DNA of 48,273 nucleotides from Lachnospiraceae bacterium UBA1721. GTDB taxonomy: Bacteria; Bacillota; Clostridia; Lachnospirales; Lachnospiraceae. The stretch lies in assembly GCA_002317155.1 (NCBI GenBank), contig DCIR01000060.1, positions 372-48,644 of the forward strand, written 5' to 3'. Of this stretch, positions 36,778 through 45,293 are shown piece by piece; position 1 is the first letter of the stretch; each line of letters starts with the position of its first letter. The notes under the pieces were generated by a model. It was given only the letters and a program-made list of their open reading frames with translations. It was not told the origin of the DNA and did not search any database. The translations under genes were made by a program, and so were the position numbers.

Positions 36778-36990
36778 CTCAAAAACCTCCGTTTTTATAA
36801 ATAATTTACTTTATTAATTACCGTTTTTCAGCGATAAAAAACCACTATAACCATAATCTATAATTATTACATTTCAACGTATATAATTTTCGTTTGTTTT
36901 TTATCAAGCACGTATTATAAACCAATTAATTTGTCGTTTCAACTGTTTTGGAAATCGTTTTTCAAAAGAATATTTCACATCACAAATCAA

Positions 36991-38061
36991 CTATCTGATA
37001 TACCCTTTTTCCACCATATATCTGGTGATTTTATCCTGTCCGTAGCAATTGGTATGCTGGCTGTCCATGAAGTCATGACTGTAATCAAATGCTATCTCAT
37101 CGATCTCGTAAAACAGATTATGATACTCCAAACCATTCTGCTGCGCATATTCATACAAACCATTATATATGCGCTGATCATCCAGGAACTCTTCCACACC
37201 ATAATCAAAATAAAGCGTATTATAAGGCATGGTGTACAGTATAAGCTCAACATTGTTTTCCTTGCACAATGCCACCAGCTTATCCATATATTCCAATGCA
37301 CTGTCTGTCATCGGTGCTGTTTCATTGCGGTCGACAACAGGTATAGGCCAATTATTGACAGTCACCTCCGAATAAAAACGTCCTCTGGGACTGTTCTTAT
37401 AATTCTGATAATCGATTTCTGTCAGACTACTCCATCTGGTATGATACTGTCCCAGATTCAGATAATAGTAAATCCTGTTTTCAGGCTCGATCAAATCATC
37501 AATGGCTTCTTTCCGTGCCTTACATTTAGGCATTCCGTCAAAAAACATATGTGACATTCCATCATTGATTACCTGCCACTCATGGATAACATAACCGGTC
37601 TCCATGTATATTGTTTTAGGATGCTGAAGTTCTATAGCTTCCATCGCTGCATAATAACTCATTGCAACAGTCTGTCCGGATGTCGCAAGCATAAAACAGT
37701 TGATTCCGTATTCGCCGGCAAGCATATCAGGATTGATACTGCAGAACTGATGGCTCTGACCTATAAAAATGACATCCACACTATCACGCTCAAGCAAAGC
37801 AAAATTGTCCTGCACCGATGCATTGGGCTTGTCACGCAGAACATAGCTGACTTTAGATAAAACAAACATAAACAGCGCAACAAACACCACAACTGACGCA
37901 ACAATACGAAGTACATTTAACGCAGCATTTTTCTTATTCAATTGTTTACCATTATCCAATTGTTTGTCGTTGACCAGTTGTTTATTGTTATCCAACTGAT
38001 TGTTATCATCCAACTGTTCAATGCTCCGAGATTGATTTTCCACTGCTGTCTCCACACTCAC
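36991..38061 (-). CDS. SGNH/DltD-like membrane-anchored protein, partner of the MBOAT acyltransferase
   Basis: The 356-residue protein starts at a GTG (38059-38061) with AGGA seven bases upstream. Residues 10-42 are a polar tail made of six-residue repeats of the QLDNNK type. A membrane helix follows (about 49-70). The extracytoplasmic domain has FIGQSHQFCSINP, with a candidate nucleophile serine, and near the end SHDFMDSQHTNCYGQDK, with a candidate Asp-His pair. This matches the SGNH-type partner proteins (DltD, AlgJ/AlgX) of cell-surface acylation systems. It lies 35 bp downstream of the MBOAT gene. The acceptor polymer is unknown. Confidence 0.8.
   Translation of the reverse strand: MSVETAVENQSRSIEQLDDNNQLDNNKQLVNDKQLDNGKQLNKKNAALNVLRIVASVVVFVALFMFVLSKVSYVLRDKPNASVQDNFALLERDSVDVIFIGQSHQFCSINPDMLAGEYGINCFMLATSGQTVAMSYYAAMEAIELQHPKTIYMETGYVIHEWQVINDGMSHMFFDGMPKCKARKEAIDDLIEPENRIYYYLNLGQYHTRWSSLTEIDYQNYKNSPRGRFYSEVTVNNWPIPVVDRNETAPMTDSALEYMDKLVALCKENNVELILYTMPYNTLYFDYGVEEFLDDQRIYNGLYEYAQQNGLEYHNLFYEIDEIAFDYSHDFMDSQHTNCYGQDKITRYMVEKGYIR
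37939..38022 (-). repeat. 18-bp coding tandem repeat (about 4.7 copies) in the SGNH gene
   Basis: Units start at 37939, 37957, 37975, 37993 and 38011 and encode variants of QLDNNK/QLVNDK. The peptide lies in the cytoplasmic tail before the membrane helix. Confidence 0.8.
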
Positions 38062-38096
38062 ACGTATCCTAACGCGCTAATTTTCTCAGCTCACAC

Positions 38097-39596
38097 TTAG
38101 AACTGGAAATAAATGAACTGTGCCGCATTGTAACCGGCTCCGTATACGCCGGCAAGAATAATTGCCATTATGGCTATGCCTAAAAACAGCCAACGGAACA
38201 CTAATCCCTGCTTCGAATACCAGCCAGCCAATGAATGACCTCTGTATCTTAAAATATCGACAGTAACCAGAACTACTAATGCCGCTATAAGTACGTTGAA
38301 ATCCCACTGAGTCAATCCAAATTCAAAAAGCGAACCGTCAGTCAACACCCATGGATTCCATGCAACAGACTGCTTAAGGATATCCAGCGCCTGTCTAAGC
38401 GACTCCGCTCTGAAAAATACCCATGCAATGCTTACCAGGATAAATGTAATAAGCATACACCAGAAAGCATTTGATGATTTTTTTCTATCAATTCTGAGTA
38501 TCTTACAAGCCTTGTCTCTGATGCCCTGTGTCATTTCTTCAAGAACACGTAACACTCCATGCATTCCACCCCAAACAATGAAATGCCATCCTGCACCATG
38601 CCACAGACCTGATACCAAAAACACAATCATCAGATTAAGATATTTGCGCACCTTACCCTTACGGCTTCCACCCAGCGGAATATACAGATAATCCTTGAAC
38701 CAGCTTGACAGTGATATATGCCATCTGTTCCAAAAGTCTTTTACAGACACCGCAAAATAAGGCATTTTGAAATTGGTCATCAAGTCGATTCCCATCACCT
38801 TACCTGCGCCGATTGCTATAAATGTATATCCTGCAAAATCACAATAAATCTGAAGCGAGAACAGTAAAATTCCGAGTATTACGGTAAATCCTTTATTAAG
38901 CGAATAACTGTCAACCGCATATATATGATCAACATATATACCTGCTCTGTCCGCGATAATCATCTTGAGGAAATATCCATACACCATAACCACAATACCC
39001 TCTCGGATACGGTTGATATTCCAAAGATCTATTTTATCGATATCTCTGAGACGTCCGAGCAGATTTTTGCTTCGCTCGATAGGACCTGCAACAAGCTGAG
39101 GGAAAAATGATACAAAAAGTGCGTACCTGAAGAAATTCTTCTCCGCCTCAATCTCACCTCTGTACACATCAATTGTATAACCTACAGCCTGGAAAATATA
39201 AAAAGATATACCTACCGGTAATAACAGTGACAGCGGACTCTCGCCGATGGAAATCCCCGCTTTGCCCAACACAGATGCCAATACTGACCAACCAAAGCCA
39301 AAATACTTAAAAACAAACAGAATTGCAAAATTAATAACAAGACTGAGTGCAACTATCAGCTTCTTATTTTTACCACTCTTCGGGTCATCCTTTTTACACC
39401 GTGACAGCATAATGCCGCACAGATATGTAACAACTGTCGACCCTAAAAGCAGGACAGCATATTTTGCATTCCAGCTCATATAAAAATAGTAGCTGGCTAT
39501 CAGCAACCATATGTATCTCACCTTGCGCGGAATAATAAAATATATCAGCACAACCAGCGGGAAAAATATTAAGAAAGATAAAGAGTTAAAAAACAT
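38097..39596 (-). CDS. MBOAT-family membrane O-acyltransferase (AlgI/DltB-like)
   Basis: A 499-residue multi-pass protein, about eleven helices, that should move acyl groups (usually acetyl) across the membrane to a surface polymer. The family histidine lies in LWHGAGWHFIVWGGMHG. Other landmarks are FYIFQAVGYTIDVYRG, FFPQLVAGPIERS, and the KDFWNRWHISLSSWFKDYLYIPLGGSR stretch. A GGGA site precedes the ATG. The gene is first in a two-gene operon with the SGNH protein. This pair resembles alginate- or peptidoglycan-acetylation systems more than dlt, as no dltA or dltC is present. Confidence 0.93.
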   Translation of the reverse strand: MFFNSLSFLIFFPLVVLIYFIIPRKVRYIWLLIASYYFYMSWNAKYAVLLLGSTVVTYLCGIMLSRCKKDDPKSGKNKKLIVALSLVINFAILFVFKYFGFGWSVLASVLGKAGISIGESPLSLLLPVGISFYIFQAVGYTIDVYRGEIEAEKNFFRYALFVSFFPQLVAGPIERSKNLLGRLRDIDKIDLWNINRIREGIVVMVYGYFLKMIIADRAGIYVDHIYAVDSYSLNKGFTVILGILLFSLQIYCDFAGYTFIAIGAGKVMGIDLMTNFKMPYFAVSVKDFWNRWHISLSSWFKDYLYIPLGGSRKGKVRKYLNLMIVFLVSGLWHGAGWHFIVWGGMHGVLRVLEEMTQGIRDKACKILRIDRKKSSNAFWCMLITFILVSIAWVFFRAESLRQALDILKQSVAWNPWVLTDGSLFEFGLTQWDFNVLIAALVVLVTVDILRYRGHSLAGWYSKQGLVFRWLFLGIAIMAIILAGVYGAGYNAAQFIYFQF

Positions 39597-39752
39597 TATT
39601 TTATCCCAAACACAAGCTTCTCAAATAGTAATAAACCATTACTAATATTACACTATAAGTATATATTATTCAACGATTTCGACCTTTTGCGGGGTCTGGG
39701 TTGTATGCTAAAATATCATTGTTACAAAGAAATATCCCACGCATTATTTTTT

Positions 39753-39794
39753 ATGAAAGACATTTTAGAACTATATGAATTTATACGAAATTGA
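39753..39794 (+). other. Short frame overlapping the hflX start (13 codons)
   Basis: ATG at 39753 opens a 13-codon frame reading MKDILELYEFIRN and stopping at 39794, past the hflX ATG at 39775 in another frame. Neither start has a visible SD sequence. It may be chance, or a translated leader that couples to hflX. Confidence 0.25.
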
Positions 39795-41169
39795 AGAAAA
39801 AAACGAACAGCTCCCAAGAGCAATAATTGCCGGGCTCAGAACCGACTTTAAGCGCAATTCGGAAGATGAATTTGCAGCAGATTTTGATCACTCAATGAAT
39901 GAAATGAAGGCACTCGTCGAGGCCTGCGATATGGAAGTGTCAGCATCTGTCAGTCAGACCCTCGATCATCCCGACAATGCGACCTACATTGGTAAAGGTA
40001 AAGCCCACGAGATTGCTGCTCTTGTGGAAGAATACAAGGCAGAGTACTGCATTTTTGAAAGCAATCTATCTCCCTCGCAGATGAAAAATCTCCAGGAGAT
40101 AGTGGGTGTTCCCGTATGGGACAGAACCAATTTGATTCTTGAGATTTTCTCGAGAAGAGCCAAGACAAGAGAATCCAGACTGCAGGTTGAATCCGCTTAC
40201 CTTCAGTACATGCTTCCGAGACTGACCGGTATGTGGCAGCATCTTGGTCGTCAGGGAGGCGGCAGCGGAAGCCGCTCCAACAAAGGTATCGGTGAGACTC
40301 AGATTGAGCTCGACCGCAGACATATCAATCACCGCATAGCAGAGCTCTCAAAAGAACTCGATGTAATCAGCCGTACACGTGATGTGCAGCGTGCAGGCAG
40401 AAATCGCGGTGATATTCCTTCGGTAGCCCTGGTCGGCTATACCAACGCGGGTAAATCTTCATTGATGAACAAGCTACTGACCATTTCTGCGGAACTCGAC
40501 GCACCATCAGACAACGGAGCACCCATTAAAGAATACATCCTTGGTGACAGTCCCGAGAAGGAAAAGCTTGAGCAGAAGAAAGTATTTGAAAAAAATATGC
40601 TCTTCGCTACACTCGATACTTCCATCAGAAGAATATATACCGACGATCACCAGGATTTCCTTCTTTCTGATACTGTAGGATTTATCGAGAATCTGCCACA
40701 CGGACTCGTTAAGGCTTTCAGATCTACCCTCGATGAGGTAAAATACGCCAATTTACTGCTCATCGTACTGGATTCATCAGATCCATACCACAAGCAGCAT
40801 AAGAAGGTCACTGAGAACACCTTAAAGGATCTCGAAGCAGGTGACATTCCCAGAATATATGTCATGAATAAATCAGATCTTCTTGATGAAGATGAACTCA
40901 GACCTGTAATAGCTAATGACAATACCATTTACATCTCTACCAAAACCGGCTCCGGAATTGATGAACTTCTCGCAGCCATCAAGCGTACGGTGTATAGCAA
41001 CAGATGTGAGTTCAAGGTATTACTCCCATACTCTCGCGGAGACCTGACCGACAAGCTTCATCGCCTCGGCCGCACCGACTCAGAGGAATACACCGGCGAC
41101 GGTATACTTATAAGCGGTGAATGCAGTTCCAGACTTTTTGAAGAGATTAAGGAGTTTACAGTTAAGTAG
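39775..41169 (+). CDS. hflX: GTPase HflX, with an insertion in the G domain
   Basis: HflX splits stalled or heat-damaged ribosomes. The 464-residue protein has the N-terminal HflX domain with the glycine-rich segment WQHLGRQGGGSGSRSNKGIGE, then a coiled linker (QIELDRRHINHRI). The GTPase domain has G1 GYTNAGKS (221-228), G3 DTVGF and G4 NKSD. Between G1 and the conserved LFATLD (about 276-281) there are some 47 residues, about 30 more than usual. The extra segment is polar and charged. No SD is visible and an in-frame stop lies at 39766-39768, so the start cannot be much earlier. Monocistronic. Confidence 0.93.
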   Translation: MNLYEIEEKNEQLPRAIIAGLRTDFKRNSEDEFAADFDHSMNEMKALVEACDMEVSASVSQTLDHPDNATYIGKGKAHEIAALVEEYKAEYCIFESNLSPSQMKNLQEIVGVPVWDRTNLILEIFSRRAKTRESRLQVESAYLQYMLPRLTGMWQHLGRQGGGSGSRSNKGIGETQIELDRRHINHRIAELSKELDVISRTRDVQRAGRNRGDIPSVALVGYTNAGKSSLMNKLLTISAELDAPSDNGAPIKEYILGDSPEKEKLEQKKVFEKNMLFATLDTSIRRIYTDDHQDFLLSDTVGFIENLPHGLVKAFRSTLDEVKYANLLLIVLDSSDPYHKQHKKVTENTLKDLEAGDIPRIYVMNKSDLLDEDELRPVIANDNTIYISTKTGSGIDELLAAIKRTVYSNRCEFKVLLPYSRGDLTDKLHRLGRTDSEEYTGDGILISGECSSRLFEEIKEFTVK

Positions 41170-41277
41170 ACTTCAAATAATACAGATCTCCCTTTTACAA
41201 AAGTATGTCTATATGCTAAATTGCTGTTTTGCGAGCATATCTACAAACGATAAATATTGTACGCAGAGTATGTTATT

Positions 41278-41450
41278 CTTGCGTGGGCAAGTCGCCAGCA
41301 TTCTCTGCCGCTCATGGTCGCTACGCAGGCAGATGGAACGGTTCTGCCTTTTCGGTCCGCAGACCGAAAGCAAAACTCAGTCGCTCGCCGATGCGAGCTT
41401 CTTCAAACAGTTTGCTTTCTATTTCACCATGTTTGGAATACATGGTGAAA
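41278..41450. other. Hairpin-dense, GC-richer non-coding region
   Basis: The 536-bp gap between convergent hflX and the ABC permease holds at least six perfect hairpins in 175 bp. Stems are CTTGC/GCAAG (41278-41291), TCTGCC/GGCAGA (41304-41333), TTTCGGTC/GACCGAAA (41350-41369), GCTCGC/GCGAGC (41383-41398) and a 10-bp TTTCACCATG/CATGGTGAAA (41422-41450). GGCAGA can alternatively pair with TCTGCC at 41343-41348. The region is visibly richer in G and C than other gaps in the window. Short open frames exist but none has a ribosome binding site. The strand is unknown. It may be a structured RNA or a decayed repeat element. Confidence 0.5.
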
Positions 41451-41480
41451 TTCCGCTCCACTCGAGGCATAACTCGTCAT

Positions 41481-41651
41481 CTGCAACTGCTCGCTTTAAT
41501 GTCGCTTGCAGAGATATGCTAGCGCTTCGCCCACTTAATTACCTGACATAGCTCACGTATACTAATAAAATTACAGTTTTGGCAATTTCGCGCAAAGCTA
41601 TATAACAGCGGATGTTATCAGCTTGCATGCCCGTAAAGCGAGCAGTTACAG
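41481..41651. repeat. 18-bp inverted repeat pair with nested stems
   Basis: The 18 bases at 41481-41498 are the reverse complement of 41634-41651 with one mismatch (core AAAGCGAGCAGTT). The second copy lies in a further nested fold: GCGGATG (41608-41614) with CATCCGC (41662-41668), enclosing GCTTGC (41621-41626) with GCAAGC (41651-41656). The two copies are 135 bp apart and point toward each other. Confidence 0.6.
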
Positions 41652-41705
41652 CAAGCCGATTCATCCGCGTTAAATATTTGCTGAAAGATCACAAAATATC
41701 TATAC

Positions 41706-43619
41706 CTAGTTAGCATCAAGAATCGCCTGTATCTCCTCCTTGAGATACTCTACAACACCCTTGTTGTCATACTGTAAGCGCTGATAATCTGTTTCATTGA
41801 TGAGCTGCTGAATTGCATTCATTCTTACATATTCTTCATCAATATTCAGATATACGTAGCTCGTATGATAGAAGCGTCCATCCTGATCCACATCATAATA
41901 GTACACCATATCATCCTCATAGATAACATATTCACATTCTATGCAGTTTTCATACCCCCACGCCATAAGAACCGGATTTTCATTAAAATCTCTTCTGTAG
42001 CACTCCATAATCATCTCGATAAGCTCAGAATCATCAAAGCGCCACGAATCATAATTTTCACTAATCGGCCTCTCTATTCTTATAGCATCAGGCATGCGTA
42101 TCTTTCCGCTTGATACAGGATAATCAGCTTCTCTGTATTCCTTCGAGTTTATAACGTCATCCAACCCAGCTATAAACTCAGGCTCAACCCTATATCTTCT
42201 GTAATAATAAGTTCCATTAGTCAGATTTACTTTAATCAGAACCTCTTCATATTTTGTGTAGTAATCATCATATGAAACAGCATCAAATAATCCAACCGGC
42301 ATCTTTATTTCTTCAGCTGCCGTCTTTGTTCCATTTTCCAGAATCTCGTATATTCTATCCGGATTAGTTAATGTATATTTTGAAAGAGTTTTTATATTAT
42401 CGTATTCGTCAATAATTTTTCCATCCACTATATCAAAACGGACTCCATCATCACAATAACCCGGGAAAGTAATATTTGCCGATTCAATGCTTTCCTTAGA
42501 AGGAAGATATGTATCGTAATGGAACAGATCTGTCGAAAAAGTAAGTGTAAGAATAATCGTGAGTACCAGTGTTCCGATCATCACAAACTTATCCTTAAAA
42601 AATGCTCTGCCGGTACGATGAAGAATCATATTGATGATACCGAAAGATGCTACTACTCCGATAATCACACCGATAATACTCCATACTATACCAACACCTG
42701 AGTCAATAATGGTAAGCATCATTGCTCCGTATAATCCGATTACAGTTGCGGAAACGGATCTGATTATAATTACATATAATCTGTTGGTCACTCCACCCTC
42801 TGCAAGCTCACTTTTTCTCTTATTGTAAAGGCAGACTGCAAGAACGAGGTTGGCAATGCAAGTGACAACACTTCCCACCATAAATACAACTAAATCCGTT
42901 CTGCTGACATTCACAATATCTGCATTGAACACACTGTTCATAATGAATGGAACTGCAATTGGCGACATCCATGCTACGCGGTAAAGAGAGAAATCCCAAT
43001 GCATAAATGTATCAAAATAGACAGATGCCATTGCATAAATCATTGCGTAACCCGCTATTATTGCCAATCCCATAAGAACGATATTAGTAATGGCTACAAA
43101 CGGATGTCCTGAGAGCATTACCGCAACCAGGCACATATGATACACAATCAGGAATGAAATAATACCTGCAATCAATGTCTTCACAGCCTTGGTCAAAATC
43201 AGTGTTGTCAGTGAACTGTCTTTTGCAATACATGCCAACGATGTAAGCACAATACTGCATACAAACGGAATTACATAAATAAGAACACTGTCTATGTATA
43301 CTGCAAGAAACATTCTGTTTCTGCTGACCGGTATACTTCCATAGAGATCCATCATCCTCTTTGAGAACAGGAATCTGAATCCAACCAGTGCCACCAAAAT
43401 CGCGCCGACTATTGCAATCAATGGCCCAACAACCGCGTACTCAACCTGAAATGTTTGATTGATTAAAACCTCTGCCTTTTGCCCCACACTTGTAGTAAGT
43501 GAGAACAGACCTACTACAGGGCCAAGTATCAGCTGCACTGCTGTCGACAAAACAATCAGCCAGGTGCGACTTTTTATATCAATTTTCATGAGCTTACTCA
43601 GTGAGATTTGTGAAGTCAT
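41706..43619 (-). CDS. ABC transporter permease of the YtrA-regulated type
   Basis: A 637-residue membrane protein with about ten helices in residues 10-370, then a ~265-residue soluble C-terminal region rich in acidic and aromatic residues that contains DDYYTKYEEVLIKVNLTNG. The ATG at 43617-43619 has GGAGG nine bases upstream and overlaps the ATPase gene by 26 bp. A longer frame from 43679 would overlap by 86 bp. It forms the membrane half of the exporter with the preceding ATPase. Such two-component exporters under YtrA-type control are often linked to cell-wall antibiotic stress. Substrate is unknown. Confidence 0.83.
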   Translation of the reverse strand: MTSQISLSKLMKIDIKSRTWLIVLSTAVQLILGPVVGLFSLTTSVGQKAEVLINQTFQVEYAVVGPLIAIVGAILVALVGFRFLFSKRMMDLYGSIPVSRNRMFLAVYIDSVLIYVIPFVCSIVLTSLACIAKDSSLTTLILTKAVKTLIAGIISFLIVYHMCLVAVMLSGHPFVAITNIVLMGLAIIAGYAMIYAMASVYFDTFMHWDFSLYRVAWMSPIAVPFIMNSVFNADIVNVSRTDLVVFMVGSVVTCIANLVLAVCLYNKRKSELAEGGVTNRLYVIIIRSVSATVIGLYGAMMLTIIDSGVGIVWSIIGVIIGVVASFGIINMILHRTGRAFFKDKFVMIGTLVLTIILTLTFSTDLFHYDTYLPSKESIESANITFPGYCDDGVRFDIVDGKIIDEYDNIKTLSKYTLTNPDRIYEILENGTKTAAEEIKMPVGLFDAVSYDDYYTKYEEVLIKVNLTNGTYYYRRYRVEPEFIAGLDDVINSKEYREADYPVSSGKIRMPDAIRIERPISENYDSWRFDDSELIEMIMECYRRDFNENPVLMAWGYENCIECEYVIYEDDMVYYYDVDQDGRFYHTSYVYLNIDEEYVRMNAIQQLINETDYQRLQYDNKGVVEYLKEEIQAILDAN

Positions 43620-44493
43620 ATCCGAGCACCTCCGTTTCACCAATAAATATTTCCTCAAGAGAAAGAGGAAGAACCTCACAGAATCGAGGCTTCAAATCAA
43701 GAACCATTTTTTCAATCTCATCCGCATGTCCTCTAAGAGTAAGTGTATAGAGGGTTCCGGTATGGCTCTCGTTCATAACAGGGAAGCTTGCTTTAAGCTT
43801 TTCAATAGGCTCATTGCTGTCATAAGCTACCTGAACCTTAAACATACCAAGCTTCATCTCTTCGATATCCTTGGTGAAAAGAATTCCACCCTTGTGAAGA
43901 AGTCCTACAGATTCACAGATATCTTCAAGCTCCCTTAAGTTATGTGAGGTAATAATCGGAGTTACTTTTCCTGCTTCCATCTCGCTGGCAAGTAATCTCT
44001 TAATAGCCTGTCTGATTACAGGATCAAGACCGTCAAAGGTCTCATCGCAAAGCAGATACTTAGTTCCGGCAGATACACCCAAAAGTACTGACATCTGCTT
44101 TTTCATACCCTTTGAAAAAGTATTAACGTTTCTCTTAGGATCAAGCTGGAGAATTTCCATCATTGAAAGGAATCTCTCCATATTAAAATTCGGATACAGA
44201 GCTTTATAAAAATTAGCCATATCCATCGGAGTTGATCCTACATAATACTGGTCATCAGAAATATACATAACCTTGGCTTTAACTGCAGGATTGTTGTATA
44301 CCGGTTCTCCGTCAATCAGTATCTCTCCCTCATCAAGCTGATATACTCCACAAATCGCGCGCATCAGAGTACTTTTTCCGGCACCATTGGTTCCGATCAG
44401 ACCGAATACATGCCCCTCCTCCATCTTCGCGCTTACACCCGAGAGTGCTTGAACTGTATCAAACCTCTTGGATACATTTTTTATCTCTATCAT
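43594..44493 (-). CDS. ABC transporter ATP-binding protein
   Basis: The 299-residue ATPase has Walker A GTNGAGKST, an ABC signature of the degenerate form NTFSKGMKKQM, Walker B YLLCDETFDGLD and the H-loop TSHNL. The C-terminal ~80 residues resemble those of YtrB/YxlF-like exporters. It begins three bases after the GntR stop, with a GAGGAG site in the end of that gene, and overlaps the permease gene at its 3' end. This is a tightly coupled three-gene operon. Confidence 0.93.
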   Translation of the reverse strand: MIEIKNVSKRFDTVQALSGVSAKMEEGHVFGLIGTNGAGKSTLMRAICGVYQLDEGEILIDGEPVYNNPAVKAKVMYISDDQYYVGSTPMDMANFYKALYPNFNMERFLSMMEILQLDPKRNVNTFSKGMKKQMSVLLGVSAGTKYLLCDETFDGLDPVIRQAIKRLLASEMEAGKVTPIITSHNLRELEDICESVGLLHKGGILFTKDIEEMKLGMFKVQVAYDSNEPIEKLKASFPVMNESHTGTLYTLTLRGHADEIEKMVLDLKPRFCEVLPLSLEEIFIGETEVLGYDFTNLTE

Positions 44494-44496
44494 CAG

Positions 44497-44934
44497 TTAC
44501 TCCTCTCCCCCATTGCTATCAATCTGTGATGCAGTTTCTGCATTCGAAGCACTATTCGCTGTAACATCCGATGCTCCGCTCCAGATTTCTGTAACAATGC
44601 GATCCACACTTTCCCGACTCATGCCGGTCTGCCTAGCTTCCTTAAGTGCCTGCCGCAAATCATTCTCAACTACGGTCATACGACCCTTTTTCCAGGAAGA
44701 ACTGTCTGCTACAAAATTACCGCGTCCGGTTATCGTGTACAGATATCCATCCTGCTCCAGCTGCGCATATGCACGCTGTATGGTGTTGGGATTGACCGAC
44801 AGGTCGATTGCCAGGCTTCTTACGGACGGCAGTTTGCTGTCCGGTTCAAGCACACCGCATACAATAAGCTGTGATAGTTTTTCAACCACCTGCTCATATA
44901 TTGGCCGCTTGTCTCTCAAATCCAATACAATCAT
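44497..44934 (-). CDS. GntR-family transcriptional regulator, YtrA subfamily
   Basis: A 145-residue regulator with an N-terminal winged helix (RPIYEQVVEKLSQLIVCGVL, LPSVRSLAIDLSVNPNTIQRAYAQLEQDGYLY) and a short helical C-terminal dimerisation part, the layout of YtrA proteins. It lies first in the operon with an ABC ATPase and permease, which it very likely represses until a ligand or stress signal appears. An AGAGG site precedes the ATG. A perfect palindrome in its own upstream region is the likely operator. Confidence 0.92.
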   Translation of the reverse strand: MIVLDLRDKRPIYEQVVEKLSQLIVCGVLEPDSKLPSVRSLAIDLSVNPNTIQRAYAQLEQDGYLYTITGRGNFVADSSSWKKGRMTVVENDLRQALKEARQTGMSRESVDRIVTEIWSGASDVTANSASNAETASQIDSNGGEE

Positions 44935-44958
44935 ATGCCTACCTCTATACTGTGTATG

Positions 44959-44983
44959 AGTGTATTAAGACATTTAATACACT
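44959..44983 (-). promoter_or_regulatory. Palindromic operator candidate for the YtrA-type regulator
   Basis: AGTGTATTA (44959-44967) and TAATACACT (44975-44983) form a perfect 9-bp inverted repeat with a 7-bp spacer, 25 bp before the gntR start codon. Position and symmetry fit an autoregulatory GntR operator. Confidence 0.72.
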
Positions 44984-45109
44984 TGTTGATACATAAATTA
45001 TCACTCACCACTTTTAATGTCAACAAATAATCTTAAGTTTTTTTATTAAGAATCCTTAAGATTGCAAAAAATGATTAATATATTTCTCTGCGTTTACGCA
45101 TAAAAATGA

Positions 45110-45115
45110 TATACT
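45110..45115 (+). promoter_or_regulatory. Possible extended -10 promoter element of trxA
   Basis: TATACT is preceded by TG one base upstream, an extended -10 pattern. No good -35 box is seen. If used, the 37-bp repeats would lie in the trxA 5' leader. Confidence 0.35.
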
Positions 45116-45151
45116 TACAACAAGTAACAAACTGTGTCAGCTCCATATAAA

Positions 45152-45277
45152 CTACAGTTCATCAGTCCTTGCGGAATTCGCAATACAACTACATTTCATC
45201 AAACTATGCGGAATTCGCAATACGACTACAGTTCATCAGACTATGCGGAATCCGCAATACAACTGCAGTTCAATAAC
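45152..45277. repeat. 37-bp tandem repeat upstream of trxA (3.4 copies)
   Basis: Units start at 45152, 45189 and 45226, each exactly 37 bp, with a partial unit at 45263-45277. Each contains a small hairpin centred on TGCGGAATTCGCA; unit 3 has TGCGGAATCCGCA, still palindromic. The array ends 17 bp before the trxA start codon. Confidence 0.88.
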
Positions 45278-45293
45278 AAATGAGGTAAATATT

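Noticed and set aside
41117..41551. Open frames of 60-145 codons after hflX
   Set aside because: They overlap one another in several frames, have no ribosome binding site and run through the hairpins. They are better explained by a non-coding GC-richer region.
43620..43679. Longer N-terminus of the ABC permease
   Set aside because: It would overlap the ATPase gene by 86 bp. The internal ATG at 43619 has a good GGAGG site.
45243..45293. Longer thioredoxin start
   Set aside because: The extension lies in the 37-bp repeat and lacks a ribosome binding site, and the family N-terminus begins at 45294.
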